Assembly (NCBI RefSeq): GCF_024320785.1
Contig: NZ_JANDBC010000003.1
Location: 186,001-250,000 of the forward strand
DNA length: 64,000 nt
Source of the DNA: Gracilimonas sediminicola
GTDB lineage: Bacteria > Bacteroidota > Rhodothermia > Balneolales > Balneolaceae
Reading direction: 5' to 3'
Shown: piece by piece, positions 26,030 through 35,124 of the stretch
How the letters are laid out: each line of letters begins with the position of its first letter
Numbering within the stretch: the stretch's first letter is position 1
Translations under genes and position numbers: made by a program
Notes under the pieces: model-generated
The model's database searches: none
The model's input: the letters and a program-made list of their open reading frames with translations, nothing else
Told to the model about the DNA's origin: nothing

Positions 26030-26536
26030 ATGAGTACCGAGATGTCAAATTCCGGCGATGAATTAATGACCGATTACATAAAGAAGTTTTTGAAAGAACC
26101 TCCGTTGCTTCTGAAAAACTTCCATTATGAGGACGTTCTGGAGTTCCTTCAGTTAGGGAAGGAAGAAAGGTTTCTATCTGATGAAATTATTTTGAACGAG
26201 TCGGAATATGTTAACTCAGCCTATTTAGTAGCCGAAGGAAAAGTATGTATCTGGAAGGATAACATACAGTTAGCTACGTTGGGGGAAGGGAATTTTTTAG
26301 GGGAAACCTTCTTATTCAGTAAAAATAATAGAATGGCTAAGGTTACAGCTGAGGGCGATTGTGTAGTGCTAAGATACGAGCGATACGAAGCCCTTAATTT
26401 TTTCAGGAAAAAACCCGAAAAGCTGTTTAATATCTTTACAAAAAATATCATCGAAATACAGCAGCGTAAAATAAGTAACATGAACGTTCAATTACTCAAC
26501 TTAAAGAAGAGGTTACTGAACGATACCAATTGGTAA
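26030..26536 (+). CDS. Cyclic-nucleotide-binding-like (CNB fold) protein within the pilus operon
   Basis: 168 residues. The middle (about 42-140) follows the CNB beta-roll: a strand pair ending YLVAEGKVCIWKD, then LGEGNFLGETFLFSKNNRMAKVTAE, which aligns with the phosphate-binding cassette (GExALL...RxAxV). The cassette's central Glu is present (LGET), as is an R-x-A (RMA), so binding of a nucleotide is possible but not certain. There is no DNA-binding domain and no membrane helix; the C-terminus is a basic amphipathic helix. It sits between the two ATPase genes, suggesting a switch that acts on the motor. A ligand-free structural role is the alternative. Confidence 0.65.
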   Translation: MSTEMSNSGDELMTDYIKKFLKEPPLLLKNFHYEDVLEFLQLGKEERFLSDEIILNESEYVNSAYLVAEGKVCIWKDNIQLATLGEGNFLGETFLFSKNNRMAKVTAEGDCVVLRYERYEALNFFRKKPEKLFNIFTKNIIEIQQRKISNMNVQLLNLKKRLLNDTNW

Positions 26537-26678
26537 CACTGTAAACATTATTGTACGGCAAATTGATAAATCGCAAGCACATAAGCTTGGATTGTTAGTT
26601 TTTTTTAATTTTTTTCGTAACAATAGGCCTTTACAGGTATCCTGTTATTTGTCATCAACAAATTGATTTGGCTTTATT

Positions 26679-27926
26679 ATGGAGGCGGCAACCAAAAAAT
26701 CCGAAAAGCTATCAGAACTGGTTCAGCCGGTTATTGATCAATTACCCCGAACTTCCAGGGGAATAGATCGCCACGTCCAATTGGGAAATGTGGTTGATAA
26801 CCTCGGGGACGATCACCGGGAGAGTCTTTCCGATATATTAGACGGCTACCTGAAAAGGATGTTGAAGAACGATGCTTCTGATATCGATTTAGGTGGGCCG
26901 GGGTGTGATGGCAGGGTTTGGTACCGCATTTATGGTGACAAAAAGCCCGCAAAAGTACCTGTAAGCTTATCTTTGGATGAAACCAATGTATTATTGCATA
27001 ACGCTATTCTTCCATCCCAGAGAAAAAAGCTAATAGAAGACAAGAATCTTGACTTTTCTTACTCAATAGAGCTTGGCAACGGCAAACAGCAGCGCTTTCG
27101 TGCCGATATGTATTTTGACCTGGAGCATCTTGCGCTGAACATGCGGAAAATTGATAACACCATCAGGCCATTCAAGAACCTGAACGTGCATACAGAAGTA
27201 GCCAAAGCACTCAGTTTAAAGTACTATAAGTACGGTTTAACGCTTATTACTGGTATTACGGGTTCCGGTAAGTCATCTACACTGGATACCATTATAGACG
27301 CCAACAATCGTACGGTTGATTCTCATATTGTGATCATTGCTTCTCCTGTTGAATTGATACACACGCCTATCAAATCGGTAGTTCGACACAGAGAAGTAGG
27401 CCGGGATGTTGAATCTTTTAAGGAAGGTGCGGTGCAGGCTCTCCGTCAGGATCCGGATATTATTGTAATTGGTGAGCTTCGCGATCCCGAAACTATTATG
27501 ACTGCCCTGGAAATCACTGACTCCGGTCACAAAACTTTCGGAACCCTTCACACCTCATCTGCTATGGAAAGTATTGAGCGTATTCTTGGTGAGGTACCAA
27601 CAGAAGAGCAAAACCGGGTTCGGGTGAGACTTGCTGATGTTTTGACGTGTGTAGTCAGCCAGAAACTGGTTCCCAGCCTCGATGGTAAACGTGTTTTAGC
27701 TAAAGAAGTGCTTATGGTAAACGCTTCGGTAAGGGCGGCTATCCGAAATAATAACATCAGCGAAATCTACCAGATGTTAATGGAAGGCAGTGAAAAGGGG
27801 ATGAATACGATGGAACAAGACCTTAAGAGATTGTACACTGATGGCATTATTTCTAAAGAGAATGCTTTAAATCACGCCAACAACAAAACTAAAATGGTTC
27901 AACTGCTAAGTGAAGTTAATTACTAA
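26679..27926 (+). CDS. PilT-like ATPase with altered Asp box
   Basis: 415 residues. After an unusual N-terminal extension (1-55), the protein has the PilT core: Walker A GITGSGKS (192-199), Walker B IGELRD (E266), the His-box TLHTSSAMESIERI, and an AIRN motif near the C-terminus, as in PilT's AIRNLIRE. The Asp box, normally E-D-P-[IV]-E, reads A221-S222-P-V-E. The reading was checked codon by codon. Loss of both acidic residues should weaken or abolish hydrolysis. No cysteine zinc motif, which fits PilT rather than PilB. It may be a regulatory partner rather than a working retraction motor. Confidence 0.82.
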   Translation: MEAATKKSEKLSELVQPVIDQLPRTSRGIDRHVQLGNVVDNLGDDHRESLSDILDGYLKRMLKNDASDIDLGGPGCDGRVWYRIYGDKKPAKVPVSLSLDETNVLLHNAILPSQRKKLIEDKNLDFSYSIELGNGKQQRFRADMYFDLEHLALNMRKIDNTIRPFKNLNVHTEVAKALSLKYYKYGLTLITGITGSGKSSTLDTIIDANNRTVDSHIVIIASPVELIHTPIKSVVRHREVGRDVESFKEGAVQALRQDPDIIVIGELRDPETIMTALEITDSGHKTFGTLHTSSAMESIERILGEVPTEEQNRVRVRLADVLTCVVSQKLVPSLDGKRVLAKEVLMVNASVRAAIRNNNISEIYQMLMEGSEKGMNTMEQDLKRLYTDGIISKENALNHANNKTKMVQLLSEVNY

Positions 27927-27934
27927 GGCTGAAT

Positions 27935-29674
27935 ATGTTATCTAATAAGACATATACCGGAATTGTTGTTGACGAAGAGTTTCTGAAGGTTGCCCGTATT
28001 AAAATTACCGGCAAACAAGTTTCTTTAGTCAGTCTGGATAAAGTACGTTTAGTTGAGAGCCTGAAGGGCAAAGCTAAAGCTGCCAAAGAAGAAGAAACCG
28101 TTGACGTTTTTGACAGCATTGATGACAGCCTGGATGATGAAGATGTAATTTTTGGTCTGGAAGAAGATGACGAAGATCAAACCGAAGAGTTGGATTTAGA
28201 TGCTTTTGAGGATGACCTCGATGACCTTGATTTTGATAACCTCGATGATTTAGAAGGTTCTGATGAGATCGTTGATACCGATATGGTTGACGAAACCGAA
28301 GCGGCGGCATCCAATGAGCTGCTATTATATAACCTTTTAAGCGCTACAGACACCAAAAGGGTGGATGTGGGTTTAAGTATCCCCGCCGGACAGACTATTT
28401 TCCAAATCCTTAAGGATGTCGACTTTTCCGAGACTAAAAGGAAAGATCTTCAGATTATCGTGGATGATCGTCTCGAAGCCCTTCACGGGGTATCCAAAGC
28501 CGAAGATTATTATTCGTATTCGGTACGAGATGACGGAGCGCTACTCCTTACCTCCATTGATGATGAGCCGGATTTACTGAAATTAATGAACCGAACCCGT
28601 GATATGTATCGCGGAAAATTGTTCATTAATGAGATCTTACCGGACGAAATACTTCTATTGGGGCTTATCCGAGCTAATTATGAGCTCGAAGTAAACAGTA
28701 TTACCGGTGTGGTTCAGTTCGGTGAAAAAACCAGCAGAATCCTGTTTTTAAAAGGCTCTCAGCTTTGGATTGTGTCACCGATTATTACAGAAGGGATTAA
28801 GAACCCAAAATTCCTTAACACCATCTTCAGTAAGATCCTTTTCCAGCTTGATACCGGAGAGGTCCCAAATCTGGATCGTCTTATCATCTGTAATAATTCG
28901 CTTGGAGATGATGCCATTGAGTTCTTTGAAGAGCGTTTTCAGGATGTAAACGTTTCAGAGTTTGAATTCTCTGATGATTTCTTTGACGCCGAAGATATCA
29001 ATCCTTCCTCCATTCCTGCTTTTACTACCGCTATAGGCGCTGCATGGTCGGCTTCCGGCTTTCAAAAAGATAAATTTCCAAGCATCTCTTTCTTACCTAA
29101 CTATGTGAGAGATCGGCAGAAGATTTTCAAGCTGCAGTGGCATGGGTTTTTACTATTGTTATTGATTTTGTTGACTCCCATTATCTCCAACCACTTCTAT
29201 ACTCAAAACGCGGCCGAAATAGATCGCCTGAGAAATGAAGTGAGCACATTAAATTCCCAAATACAATCGCTTGAGCCCACTGTTCAGAGGTATAACCAGA
29301 TAAGTTCAGACTTAGAACAAATTCAAGCTAAGCTTGTGTTATTGAGTGAGCTGAACCAGGGAACTTTGCGCTGGAGTAAGAATCTCGATCGAATTAACAG
29401 CGGGGTAGATGATGTAAACTCTGTGTGGCTGACTGCAGCTACAACTCTTCCTAACGGTGATATCGAATTAAGCGGATATGCAGTTTACAGGGAGCGTATT
29501 GCAGAGTTGGCGGATGTATTTGAGGATGCAACCTTATTGAATGTAACCTCAGATCAAATCCGGGAACAGGATGTGTACAGCTTTACGTACGTTGTTTCTG
29601 AGTTTTTTGAGGATGAAAGCATCTACACACCACAAAGTGTGCAGGGAATTGAAGAATTAATAGAAGGGAACTAA
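27935..29674 (+). CDS. PilM-PilN fusion-like protein (GspL-like)
   Basis: 579 residues. Residues 1-390 look like a PilM/actin-like cytoplasmic domain (YTGIVVDEEFLKVARIK at the start), interrupted at about 52-120 by a very acidic, low-complexity insert rich in Asp and Glu. A single membrane helix follows at about 405-424 (FLLLLLILLTPIISN), then a coiled coil (about 427-475) and a periplasmic PilN-like alpha/beta domain to the end. This arrangement matches GspL of type II secretion more than separate PilM and PilN. Starts 8 bases after the PilT-like gene. Confidence 0.7.
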   Translation: MLSNKTYTGIVVDEEFLKVARIKITGKQVSLVSLDKVRLVESLKGKAKAAKEEETVDVFDSIDDSLDDEDVIFGLEEDDEDQTEELDLDAFEDDLDDLDFDNLDDLEGSDEIVDTDMVDETEAAASNELLLYNLLSATDTKRVDVGLSIPAGQTIFQILKDVDFSETKRKDLQIIVDDRLEALHGVSKAEDYYSYSVRDDGALLLTSIDDEPDLLKLMNRTRDMYRGKLFINEILPDEILLLGLIRANYELEVNSITGVVQFGEKTSRILFLKGSQLWIVSPIITEGIKNPKFLNTIFSKILFQLDTGEVPNLDRLIICNNSLGDDAIEFFEERFQDVNVSEFEFSDDFFDAEDINPSSIPAFTTAIGAAWSASGFQKDKFPSISFLPNYVRDRQKIFKLQWHGFLLLLLILLTPIISNHFYTQNAAEIDRLRNEVSTLNSQIQSLEPTVQRYNQISSDLEQIQAKLVLLSELNQGTLRWSKNLDRINSGVDDVNSVWLTAATTLPNGDIELSGYAVYRERIAELADVFEDATLLNVTSDQIREQDVYSFTYVVSEFFEDESIYTPQSVQGIEELIEGN

Positions 29675-29681
29675 TAGTCAA

Positions 29682-30551
29682 TTGTCATACGCGGTCCGAA
29701 ATACCATCATTCTGTTAGTAACACTTACGCTGTTTGTGGGTGCTGCTTTCTCATATATCAAGTTTTTCCAGATGTCTGAATTGCAAGAGCTTCAGACTTC
29801 GGTAACGGAAAAGCAAAAGGATTTTAACAGTAAGAAGTCTACCAGTGATGCCTTTCCGGCTTTAAATCAGAGATACCAACAGGCGCTTTCTATTATTGAG
29901 AATGCAGATAAATCACTTTTTAAGTCGCCCAATCCCGATGATATTTACGATTACCTGAACTATATAAGTAACAGCAGTACGTCATCTAAAGTGTTTTTTG
30001 ATTTTGTTTTCGTTGATTCCACAGCTCAGGATCAATATGGTATTGTAAATGCAGAAATAAACGGATACGGTTCTTACACTAATTTCGTGAATTTTGTGAA
30101 TAAGATTGAGAACAGCCAGCTGTTGAATAAAGTCTCTGAGATTACGCTCACACCGCCCAGCTCTAATCCCGAAGAACTTAATGACATTACATTTACATTT
30201 ATTTTAGAAAGCTACTACGAGCGCATACCCATCCAGGATGGTTTGACCCTGACCAGTCAGCTAACAATGGATGAACGTGTTTCAACATTTAACCCATTTT
30301 ATCCACTTATACAGGAAGTGATTCCACCCAATGATGATAATCTCATTAATGTGGAGCAAAGCAGATTAATAGGCCTTACTGCATCACGAATTTTTCTCGT
30401 AGATCAGGGAGGAAACATAAATTCACTTAGAAAAGGGGATGAAGTGTACCTTGGTGAATTAGAATCTATAGACCTTAAAAATAAATCCGCTACTTTTAAT
30501 CTAAACAAAGGTGGCATCACGGAATTGGTTACCTTGGAGATAGAGCGATGA
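29682..30551 (+). CDS. PilO-PilP fusion-like alignment protein
   Basis: 289 residues. One membrane helix (about 8-28), then a coiled coil (30-70) and a ferredoxin-like PilO domain to about 195, and a C-terminal beta domain (about 218-289; SRLIGLTASRIFLVDQ, LRKGDEVYLGELESID) that resembles PilP/GspC homology-region domains, which contact the secretin. No lipobox, unlike free PilP. The start is TTG at 29682, which comes 7 bases after the previous stop; no ATG lies at the right place. The stop overlaps the secretin start by ATGA. Confidence 0.68.
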   Translation: MSYAVRNTIILLVTLTLFVGAAFSYIKFFQMSELQELQTSVTEKQKDFNSKKSTSDAFPALNQRYQQALSIIENADKSLFKSPNPDDIYDYLNYISNSSTSSKVFFDFVFVDSTAQDQYGIVNAEINGYGSYTNFVNFVNKIENSQLLNKVSEITLTPPSSNPEELNDITFTFILESYYERIPIQDGLTLTSQLTMDERVSTFNPFYPLIQEVIPPNDDNLINVEQSRLIGLTASRIFLVDQGGNINSLRKGDEVYLGELESIDLKNKSATFNLNKGGITELVTLEIER

Positions 30552-32458
30552 AACCCATGAAAGCAACAATCTACACAAAAGGTTTTTTGTCATTAGTCCT
30601 TTTCGGCTTGGTAAGTTTACTACAACCGCAGCTTGTACATGCTCAGGTAGTCGATCCTCTAAAAGAATACACCAATCCGGAAGAGATCGTAGCTTTCGAC
30701 AAAAGTACGACCTACAACGAGGCTATTGAGATAATTAATACCTTTGCCCAGGAATTTGAAAACAGGTTTATTGTTGACAATTCTGCCTACAGCGGAACCA
30801 TTGGAGTTACGTTGCCAGCCATGCACTGGAAAGATGCTCTTCAATACATCATGCGGTTTAATAACCTTGAGCTGGAAGAATACGAAGACTTTTACGAAAT
30901 AAATGTCCCGGCACCTCCCACTACGGGAACTACAACTCAGGCTTCAGGAGGAGGTTCTAATGCTTCTCAGGGCCAGCCTCCAACGGCTACAACCCGAACG
31001 CAGGAAGTGCGAATTAATGCTACCTTTTTTGAAGGGAATAAAAGAGCACTTCAGGAAATTGGTATTGACTGGTCTACGCTTACAAGCGATGTGCCTGCTA
31101 ATTTGGGAGATTTTGTAGGTACAGACGGTAATCAAGGCATCCCGGCTACAGAATTTAATGATCAGTTTGTATCCGTTAACTCCTACAATGCGGCCAGTGT
31201 TTCTCAGAATGCCTTTAACGCCCTTGTCAATTTAGGCGAAGTCGGTCCCGGTATCAGTGTACAAGCATTATTCAGTGCTTTTGAGGCAGATAACCTCGGT
31301 AAGGTTTTAGCCACTCCATCTATTAAAGTGGTGGACGGCGAAGAGGGAAATATCCAGGTAGGGCAGGATTTCTCTATTAAACAGCGTGATATAGCCGGTA
31401 ACGTTACGGATAACTTTATCAGTACAGGAACCATCCTTACCGTAACCCCCGAAATTATCAATCAGGGCGACACCTCTTTTATATATCTGTCTCTGGAAGT
31501 AGAGCGTTCTACCGTACAGCCCGATGTAGTTAGCACCATTGTAAACAAACAGGAAGCCACTACATCTGCTATCCTGCTGAATGGGGAAGCAACCTATGTT
31601 GCCGGATTGTATCGTACGGAAGAGTCTTCGGTGCGAAGAGGTGTTCCAATTCTCAAAGACTTACCGGGTTGGTTTTTTGGTCTGCGGTATTTATTTGGAT
31701 ATAACTCAAAAGATTATTCCGAGAATGAACTGATTATCATTGTACAGGCTGAGCTGATTAAACCGGTTTCAGAACGAATTTCAGATCGCAAGCTTACTAA
31801 ACGCGAAGTGCTGAACAATACCCGTGATGGTATGCGAACCGATTTAGACCGCGTGTTTACCACCGAGACCTTTGACATGCCGGTGGATGAAGAAATAGCT
31901 GAAACTCCGCAGGAAGAACAACCGGCTATGGACGATTCAACCCTTGCGGAAACTGACATGGAAGATACCCAACCGGATACCATGACTGTTGAGGAACAAC
32001 CGGTAGATGCCGAAAAAGAGGATGCACTTACGGATGAGCAACAGGAACTTGCCAAAGATTTAAGCATGCCTGTTGACAAGCCTGAATTAATGGTGGTAGT
32101 ACCGAAGGCATTCAATTTGGATGAATATCTGGAGTACCAACAGAATGAGCAGGAAGTAGAAACCATGCAGGAAGAGATCTCCAATTTAAAATACTTTGTG
32201 ATTGGCGGTTCATTCCTTGTTCCGGGTAATGCACAGAATTTTAAATCTACTCTTGAACAAGAAGGCTATAACACGCAAATCTTGTTTAACCCCGAAACCC
32301 GATTTAACTACGTAGCTTACGAAGGATTTGCCGATTTCAGTACGGCTGTTGAACGAACGCTTGAAATCAGGGACAGCTTTAACAGTGAAGCATGGTTGTT
32401 TACTCTGAGAAACGGAAACAACCCAAATGCTGAGCGGGTTAACGGCAGCAGCGAATAA
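30548..32458 (+). CDS. pilQ: PilQ/GspD-like secretin with C-terminal SPOR domain
   Basis: 636 residues, signal peptide cut near VHAQ (31-33). A single short N-domain (about 52-115) is followed by a T/S/G-rich linker (120-148) and a secretin domain of about 150-400, identified by VPILKDLPGWFFGLRY near 367-382. An acidic, Pro/Glu/Thr-rich stretch follows (430-530), then a SPOR-like domain at about 548-622 (YFVIGGSFLVPGNAQNFKS, YVAYEGF), which in other proteins binds glycan strands lacking stem peptides. The secretin should form the outer-membrane pore, and the tail could anchor it to peptidoglycan. No lipobox. Confidence 0.82.
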   Translation: MKPMKATIYTKGFLSLVLFGLVSLLQPQLVHAQVVDPLKEYTNPEEIVAFDKSTTYNEAIEIINTFAQEFENRFIVDNSAYSGTIGVTLPAMHWKDALQYIMRFNNLELEEYEDFYEINVPAPPTTGTTTQASGGGSNASQGQPPTATTRTQEVRINATFFEGNKRALQEIGIDWSTLTSDVPANLGDFVGTDGNQGIPATEFNDQFVSVNSYNAASVSQNAFNALVNLGEVGPGISVQALFSAFEADNLGKVLATPSIKVVDGEEGNIQVGQDFSIKQRDIAGNVTDNFISTGTILTVTPEIINQGDTSFIYLSLEVERSTVQPDVVSTIVNKQEATTSAILLNGEATYVAGLYRTEESSVRRGVPILKDLPGWFFGLRYLFGYNSKDYSENELIIIVQAELIKPVSERISDRKLTKREVLNNTRDGMRTDLDRVFTTETFDMPVDEEIAETPQEEQPAMDDSTLAETDMEDTQPDTMTVEEQPVDAEKEDALTDEQQELAKDLSMPVDKPELMVVVPKAFNLDEYLEYQQNEQEVETMQEEISNLKYFVIGGSFLVPGNAQNFKSTLEQEGYNTQILFNPETRFNYVAYEGFADFSTAVERTLEIRDSFNSEAWLFTLRNGNNPNAERVNGSSE

Positions 32459-32464
32459 AAATAA

Positions 32465-33247
32465 TCAGGAGTGAGCCTTCAGGTACTGAATGGAGACCCG
32501 GTTAAAAGCTCCGGGTCGCTCCACGTTACAGACGTGCCCGCAATTTTCGATTACCTTAAGGGTAGAATTCTTGTGCTTCTCCACGATTTGTTTAACAGGA
32601 GGGAGAAACATATAATCTTCACTGCCCATCACGTATAACATTGGGGATTCAACCTCTTTTTCTTTGAAGTAACGAAGGAGCGGATTTACCTCATTGGTAA
32701 GCTTAAACCATCGCAAAAATTCCTTCTGATATAATTTCTTCGCTTCTCTGATAAACAGGTTTCTGGATTTAGCGTGATGTTTTTTCGGCATAATAATCCA
32801 GGCAAATAGTTTATATAACCACATGTAGGGGATGAACCGCTTGAACATGTGCCCGACAAAGACAAGAATCCTGGAGCGCACATTAAGCCGGGTGATGGCC
32901 CCACAAAGAATAGAAGATTTAACCCGATCAGGTGCAATCTCGGCAATAGTACGGATGATAATAGTTCCCAATGAGACCCCTATAAAGTGAGCCTTTTCAA
33001 TGTTGAGGTGGTCCAGCACATCCAGAATGTCCTGACTTATAAACTCAAATGAATAGTTCTCTTCATAATACTTCTGAAGCAGATCTTTTGACTTTCCATG
33101 TCCGCGAAGATCAACCATAAGCACGTTAAAATGCTTCTTGAAATCCCTTAGCTGACTGAACCAGATAGATGAGCTTCCGCCAGCGCCGTGCACAAACACA
33201 ACCCAGTCTCTCTTTTCAGATGATTTATATTCTTTGTAGTACAACAT
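32465..33247 (-). CDS. Alpha/beta hydrolase
   Basis: 260 residues with the standard layout: oxyanion-hole HGAGGSSSIW (20-29), VDLRGHGKS, nucleophile S92 in GVSLGT, an acid near MGSEDYMF (about 210) and the terminal His in CGHVCNVERP. Residues 140-190 form a basic helical cap. Substrate unknown (ester, lactone or acyl type). It converges with the secretin gene with a 6-base gap, and no terminator is obvious between them. Confidence 0.85.
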   Translation of the reverse strand: MLYYKEYKSSEKRDWVVFVHGAGGSSSIWFSQLRDFKKHFNVLMVDLRGHGKSKDLLQKYYEENYSFEFISQDILDVLDHLNIEKAHFIGVSLGTIIIRTIAEIAPDRVKSSILCGAITRLNVRSRILVFVGHMFKRFIPYMWLYKLFAWIIMPKKHHAKSRNLFIREAKKLYQKEFLRWFKLTNEVNPLLRYFKEKEVESPMLYVMGSEDYMFLPPVKQIVEKHKNSTLKVIENCGHVCNVERPGAFNRVSIQYLKAHS

Positions 33248-33283
33248 ATTTAATGGTACAAATATATATCAATTAAGTAAATA

Positions 33284-33454
33284 TCAAAGCAGCTCAAGCT
33301 GGCACGCAATTGAAAATAATCCTAATCCAGCCAGCAGCTCTTCATACGTCAGGGAAGCAGTTAAATAATATGGTATATGATTCAGCTTCCTTCTATAAAC
33401 CAATTTAGATGATGTAGAGTTTAGATTTCTACCCAAACTGATATCTATATCCAC
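33284..33454 (-). CDS. Possible 56-codon small ORF or gene remnant
   Basis: A GTG-start frame in the otherwise empty 268-bp gap encodes 56 residues that look protein-like (ending LLAGLGLFSIACQLELL, a hydrophobic C-terminus after a basic middle, KLVYRRKLNH). There is no clear ribosome binding site and no recognised family. It could be a real small protein, a decayed end of a larger gene, or chance. Confidence 0.2.
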   Translation of the reverse strand: MDIDISLGRNLNSTSSKLVYRRKLNHIPYYLTASLTYEELLAGLGLFSIACQLELL

Positions 33455-33515
33455 TAACCAAAATCAGCATGACAAAAAGCCCTGTTTTTCTGAAAGAAAT
33501 TGTTAATTTCTGCCC

Positions 33516-34325
33516 ATGAATTTTCTACGGGCTATTATAAAATTATTCAGCTTTCTGGTTTCAACCTTGTTTTTTTATTCCCTGATTATGCTGTGTCTTT
33601 TTGCTGCGGTTGTTGGGTTGAACTATGAAAAATGCAGAGGGTATCTGCTTAGAAGCTGGGGCAAAGTTTGCTGTTGGATCATAGGGATAAGAATAGAGAG
33701 TAAAAACAAAGCTCCTGAACCGCCTTTTTTGTTGGTTTCCAACCATCTGAGTTACATTGACATTTTCGTGCTATTCTCGCAGTTAAGATGCCTTTTTGTA
33801 GCAAAGAGTGATGTTAAAACCTGGCCGCTAATCGGTTTCATTATCAGAACATGCGGTATTTTATTTATTGACAGAAACAGAAAACGGGATGTAACCAGGG
33901 TCAACAAACTCATCTCTAAAAACATAAATACCAATCAGGGCATTATTATCTTTCCGGAAGGGACCACCAGCCCGGGTTACGAAATATTACCGTTCCGATC
34001 TTCTTTGCTGGAATACCCTGCGTCCAGGCAATTTCCTGTTTCAACCGTTGCTGTTTCTTACAAAACCGAACGGGAAGAAGCCCCGGCTTACGAAACCATT
34101 TGTTGGTGGGATGATACCCCGTTCTTCGTACATTTCTTCAACCTGCTGAAACTAAAATCCTTTACAGCCGTTGTTAATTTTGGTCCTGATAAGATTACGG
34201 GCAACGATCGAAAAGTATTGGCTGAACAATTGAAAAGTGATATTGAGAAACAATTCGTACCCGTTATTTCTGAAAAGGAATTCCTTGACCAAAACAGGGA
34301 ATTCAAACCCATTGCATTCTCTTAA
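33516..34325 (+). CDS. plsC: 1-acyl-sn-glycerol-3-phosphate acyltransferase (PlsC family)
   Basis: 269 residues. N-terminal membrane helices (about 8-35), then the acyltransferase motifs: NHLSYID (H77, D82, the HX4D site), GILFIDRNRKR (motif II), FPEGTTSPG (motif III, phosphate contact) and a PVSTVAVSY-like motif IV. Makes phosphatidic acid from lysophosphatidic acid, at the inner membrane. The assignment to plsC is by motif only; other lysophospholipid acyltransferases share them. The next gene begins 21 bases later. Confidence 0.85.
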   Translation: MNFLRAIIKLFSFLVSTLFFYSLIMLCLFAAVVGLNYEKCRGYLLRSWGKVCCWIIGIRIESKNKAPEPPFLLVSNHLSYIDIFVLFSQLRCLFVAKSDVKTWPLIGFIIRTCGILFIDRNRKRDVTRVNKLISKNINTNQGIIIFPEGTTSPGYEILPFRSSLLEYPASRQFPVSTVAVSYKTEREEAPAYETICWWDDTPFFVHFFNLLKLKSFTAVVNFGPDKITGNDRKVLAEQLKSDIEKQFVPVISEKEFLDQNREFKPIAFS

Positions 34326-34346
34326 TTCCATGAGGAAACTCTGTTC

Positions 34347-35123
34347 GTGAAGCTTATTCATTTCTGCATATTTCTGATCTTAGTAGTGGGTACATCCATT
34401 CCGGTCTCAGGCACTCCAAAGCAAGCCAATGACTCTGTTTCCCAAAATTTGGAGGCTCCTGATACCACCGGGCAGCTTTCTGATACCTTAAAGCTAAAAA
34501 AGGACAGCCTTCAGAAGCTGGTGCCTTACCTGGATGACGTTGAGGCTGACTCGAAGAATAAGCTTTTAGTACTGTATATGTTAGCGATCATTCTGGCTAC
34601 ATTTATGAGTGAAGATCTTGCATGTATAGGAGCCGGACTGATGGCTGCACAGGGAATCATTGATTTCTGGCCGGCCGCCATAGCCGCAACAGCCGGAATT
34701 TTTATTGGAGATTTCACCCTGTATTTTGCCGGTCGGTTAATGGGGAATGGTATTTTCAATATCCCGCCATTTAAATGGATGGTAAAAAAAGAAAATGTGT
34801 ACAGTGCCGAAGCCTGGTTTGAAAAGAAAGGCCCTGTAATTTTAGTATTGAGTCGTTTTATTCCCGGAAGCCGGTTTCCCGTGTACCTGAGTGCCGGCAT
34901 CTTAAAAACGGGATTCTGGACATTCCTTCTATATTTTGGATTAACCGCACTGTTGTGGACGCCCACTTTTGTGTGGCTTTCCGTTTTTGCTGGTAACGAG
35001 TTGCTCCTCTTTTATGAAGCCTATGAAGAGTATGCCGTTTGGGCCGCGTTGGCCGTCTTTATATTTATTCTTGTTCTGCTTAAATATTTGGTTCCGGAAA
35101 TGAAGAAGAAATTCGGGGTTTGA
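34347..35123 (+). CDS. DedA/VTT-family membrane protein with an exported N-terminal extension
   Basis: 258 residues. Starts at GTG 34347; upstream ATGs give immediate stops. A signal-like helix (about 2-22) is followed by a polar Asp/Ser/Thr-rich spacer to about 70, then the VTT core with about five helices: MSEDLACIGAGLMAAQG, GDFTLYFAGR, LSRFIPGSRFPVYLSAG (the conserved R-F/I-P-G-x-R block of DedA). DedA proteins act in membrane homeostasis, some as undecaprenyl-phosphate or phospholipid flippases. The N-terminal extension is longer than usual. Confidence 0.85.
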   Translation: MKLIHFCIFLILVVGTSIPVSGTPKQANDSVSQNLEAPDTTGQLSDTLKLKKDSLQKLVPYLDDVEADSKNKLLVLYMLAIILATFMSEDLACIGAGLMAAQGIIDFWPAAIAATAGIFIGDFTLYFAGRLMGNGIFNIPPFKWMVKKENVYSAEAWFEKKGPVILVLSRFIPGSRFPVYLSAGILKTGFWTFLLYFGLTALLWTPTFVWLSVFAGNELLLFYEAYEEYAVWAALAVFIFILVLLKYLVPEMKKKFGV

Positions 35124-35124
35124 C

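Noticed and set aside
31714..32184. 156-residue Ser/Val-rich minus-strand ORF
   Set aside because: Shadow of the acidic linker in the secretin; Glu/Asp codons read as Ser on the other strand.
34526..34966. 146-residue minus-strand ORF over the DedA gene
   Set aside because: Antisense to a gene with strong DedA motifs; no independent motif.
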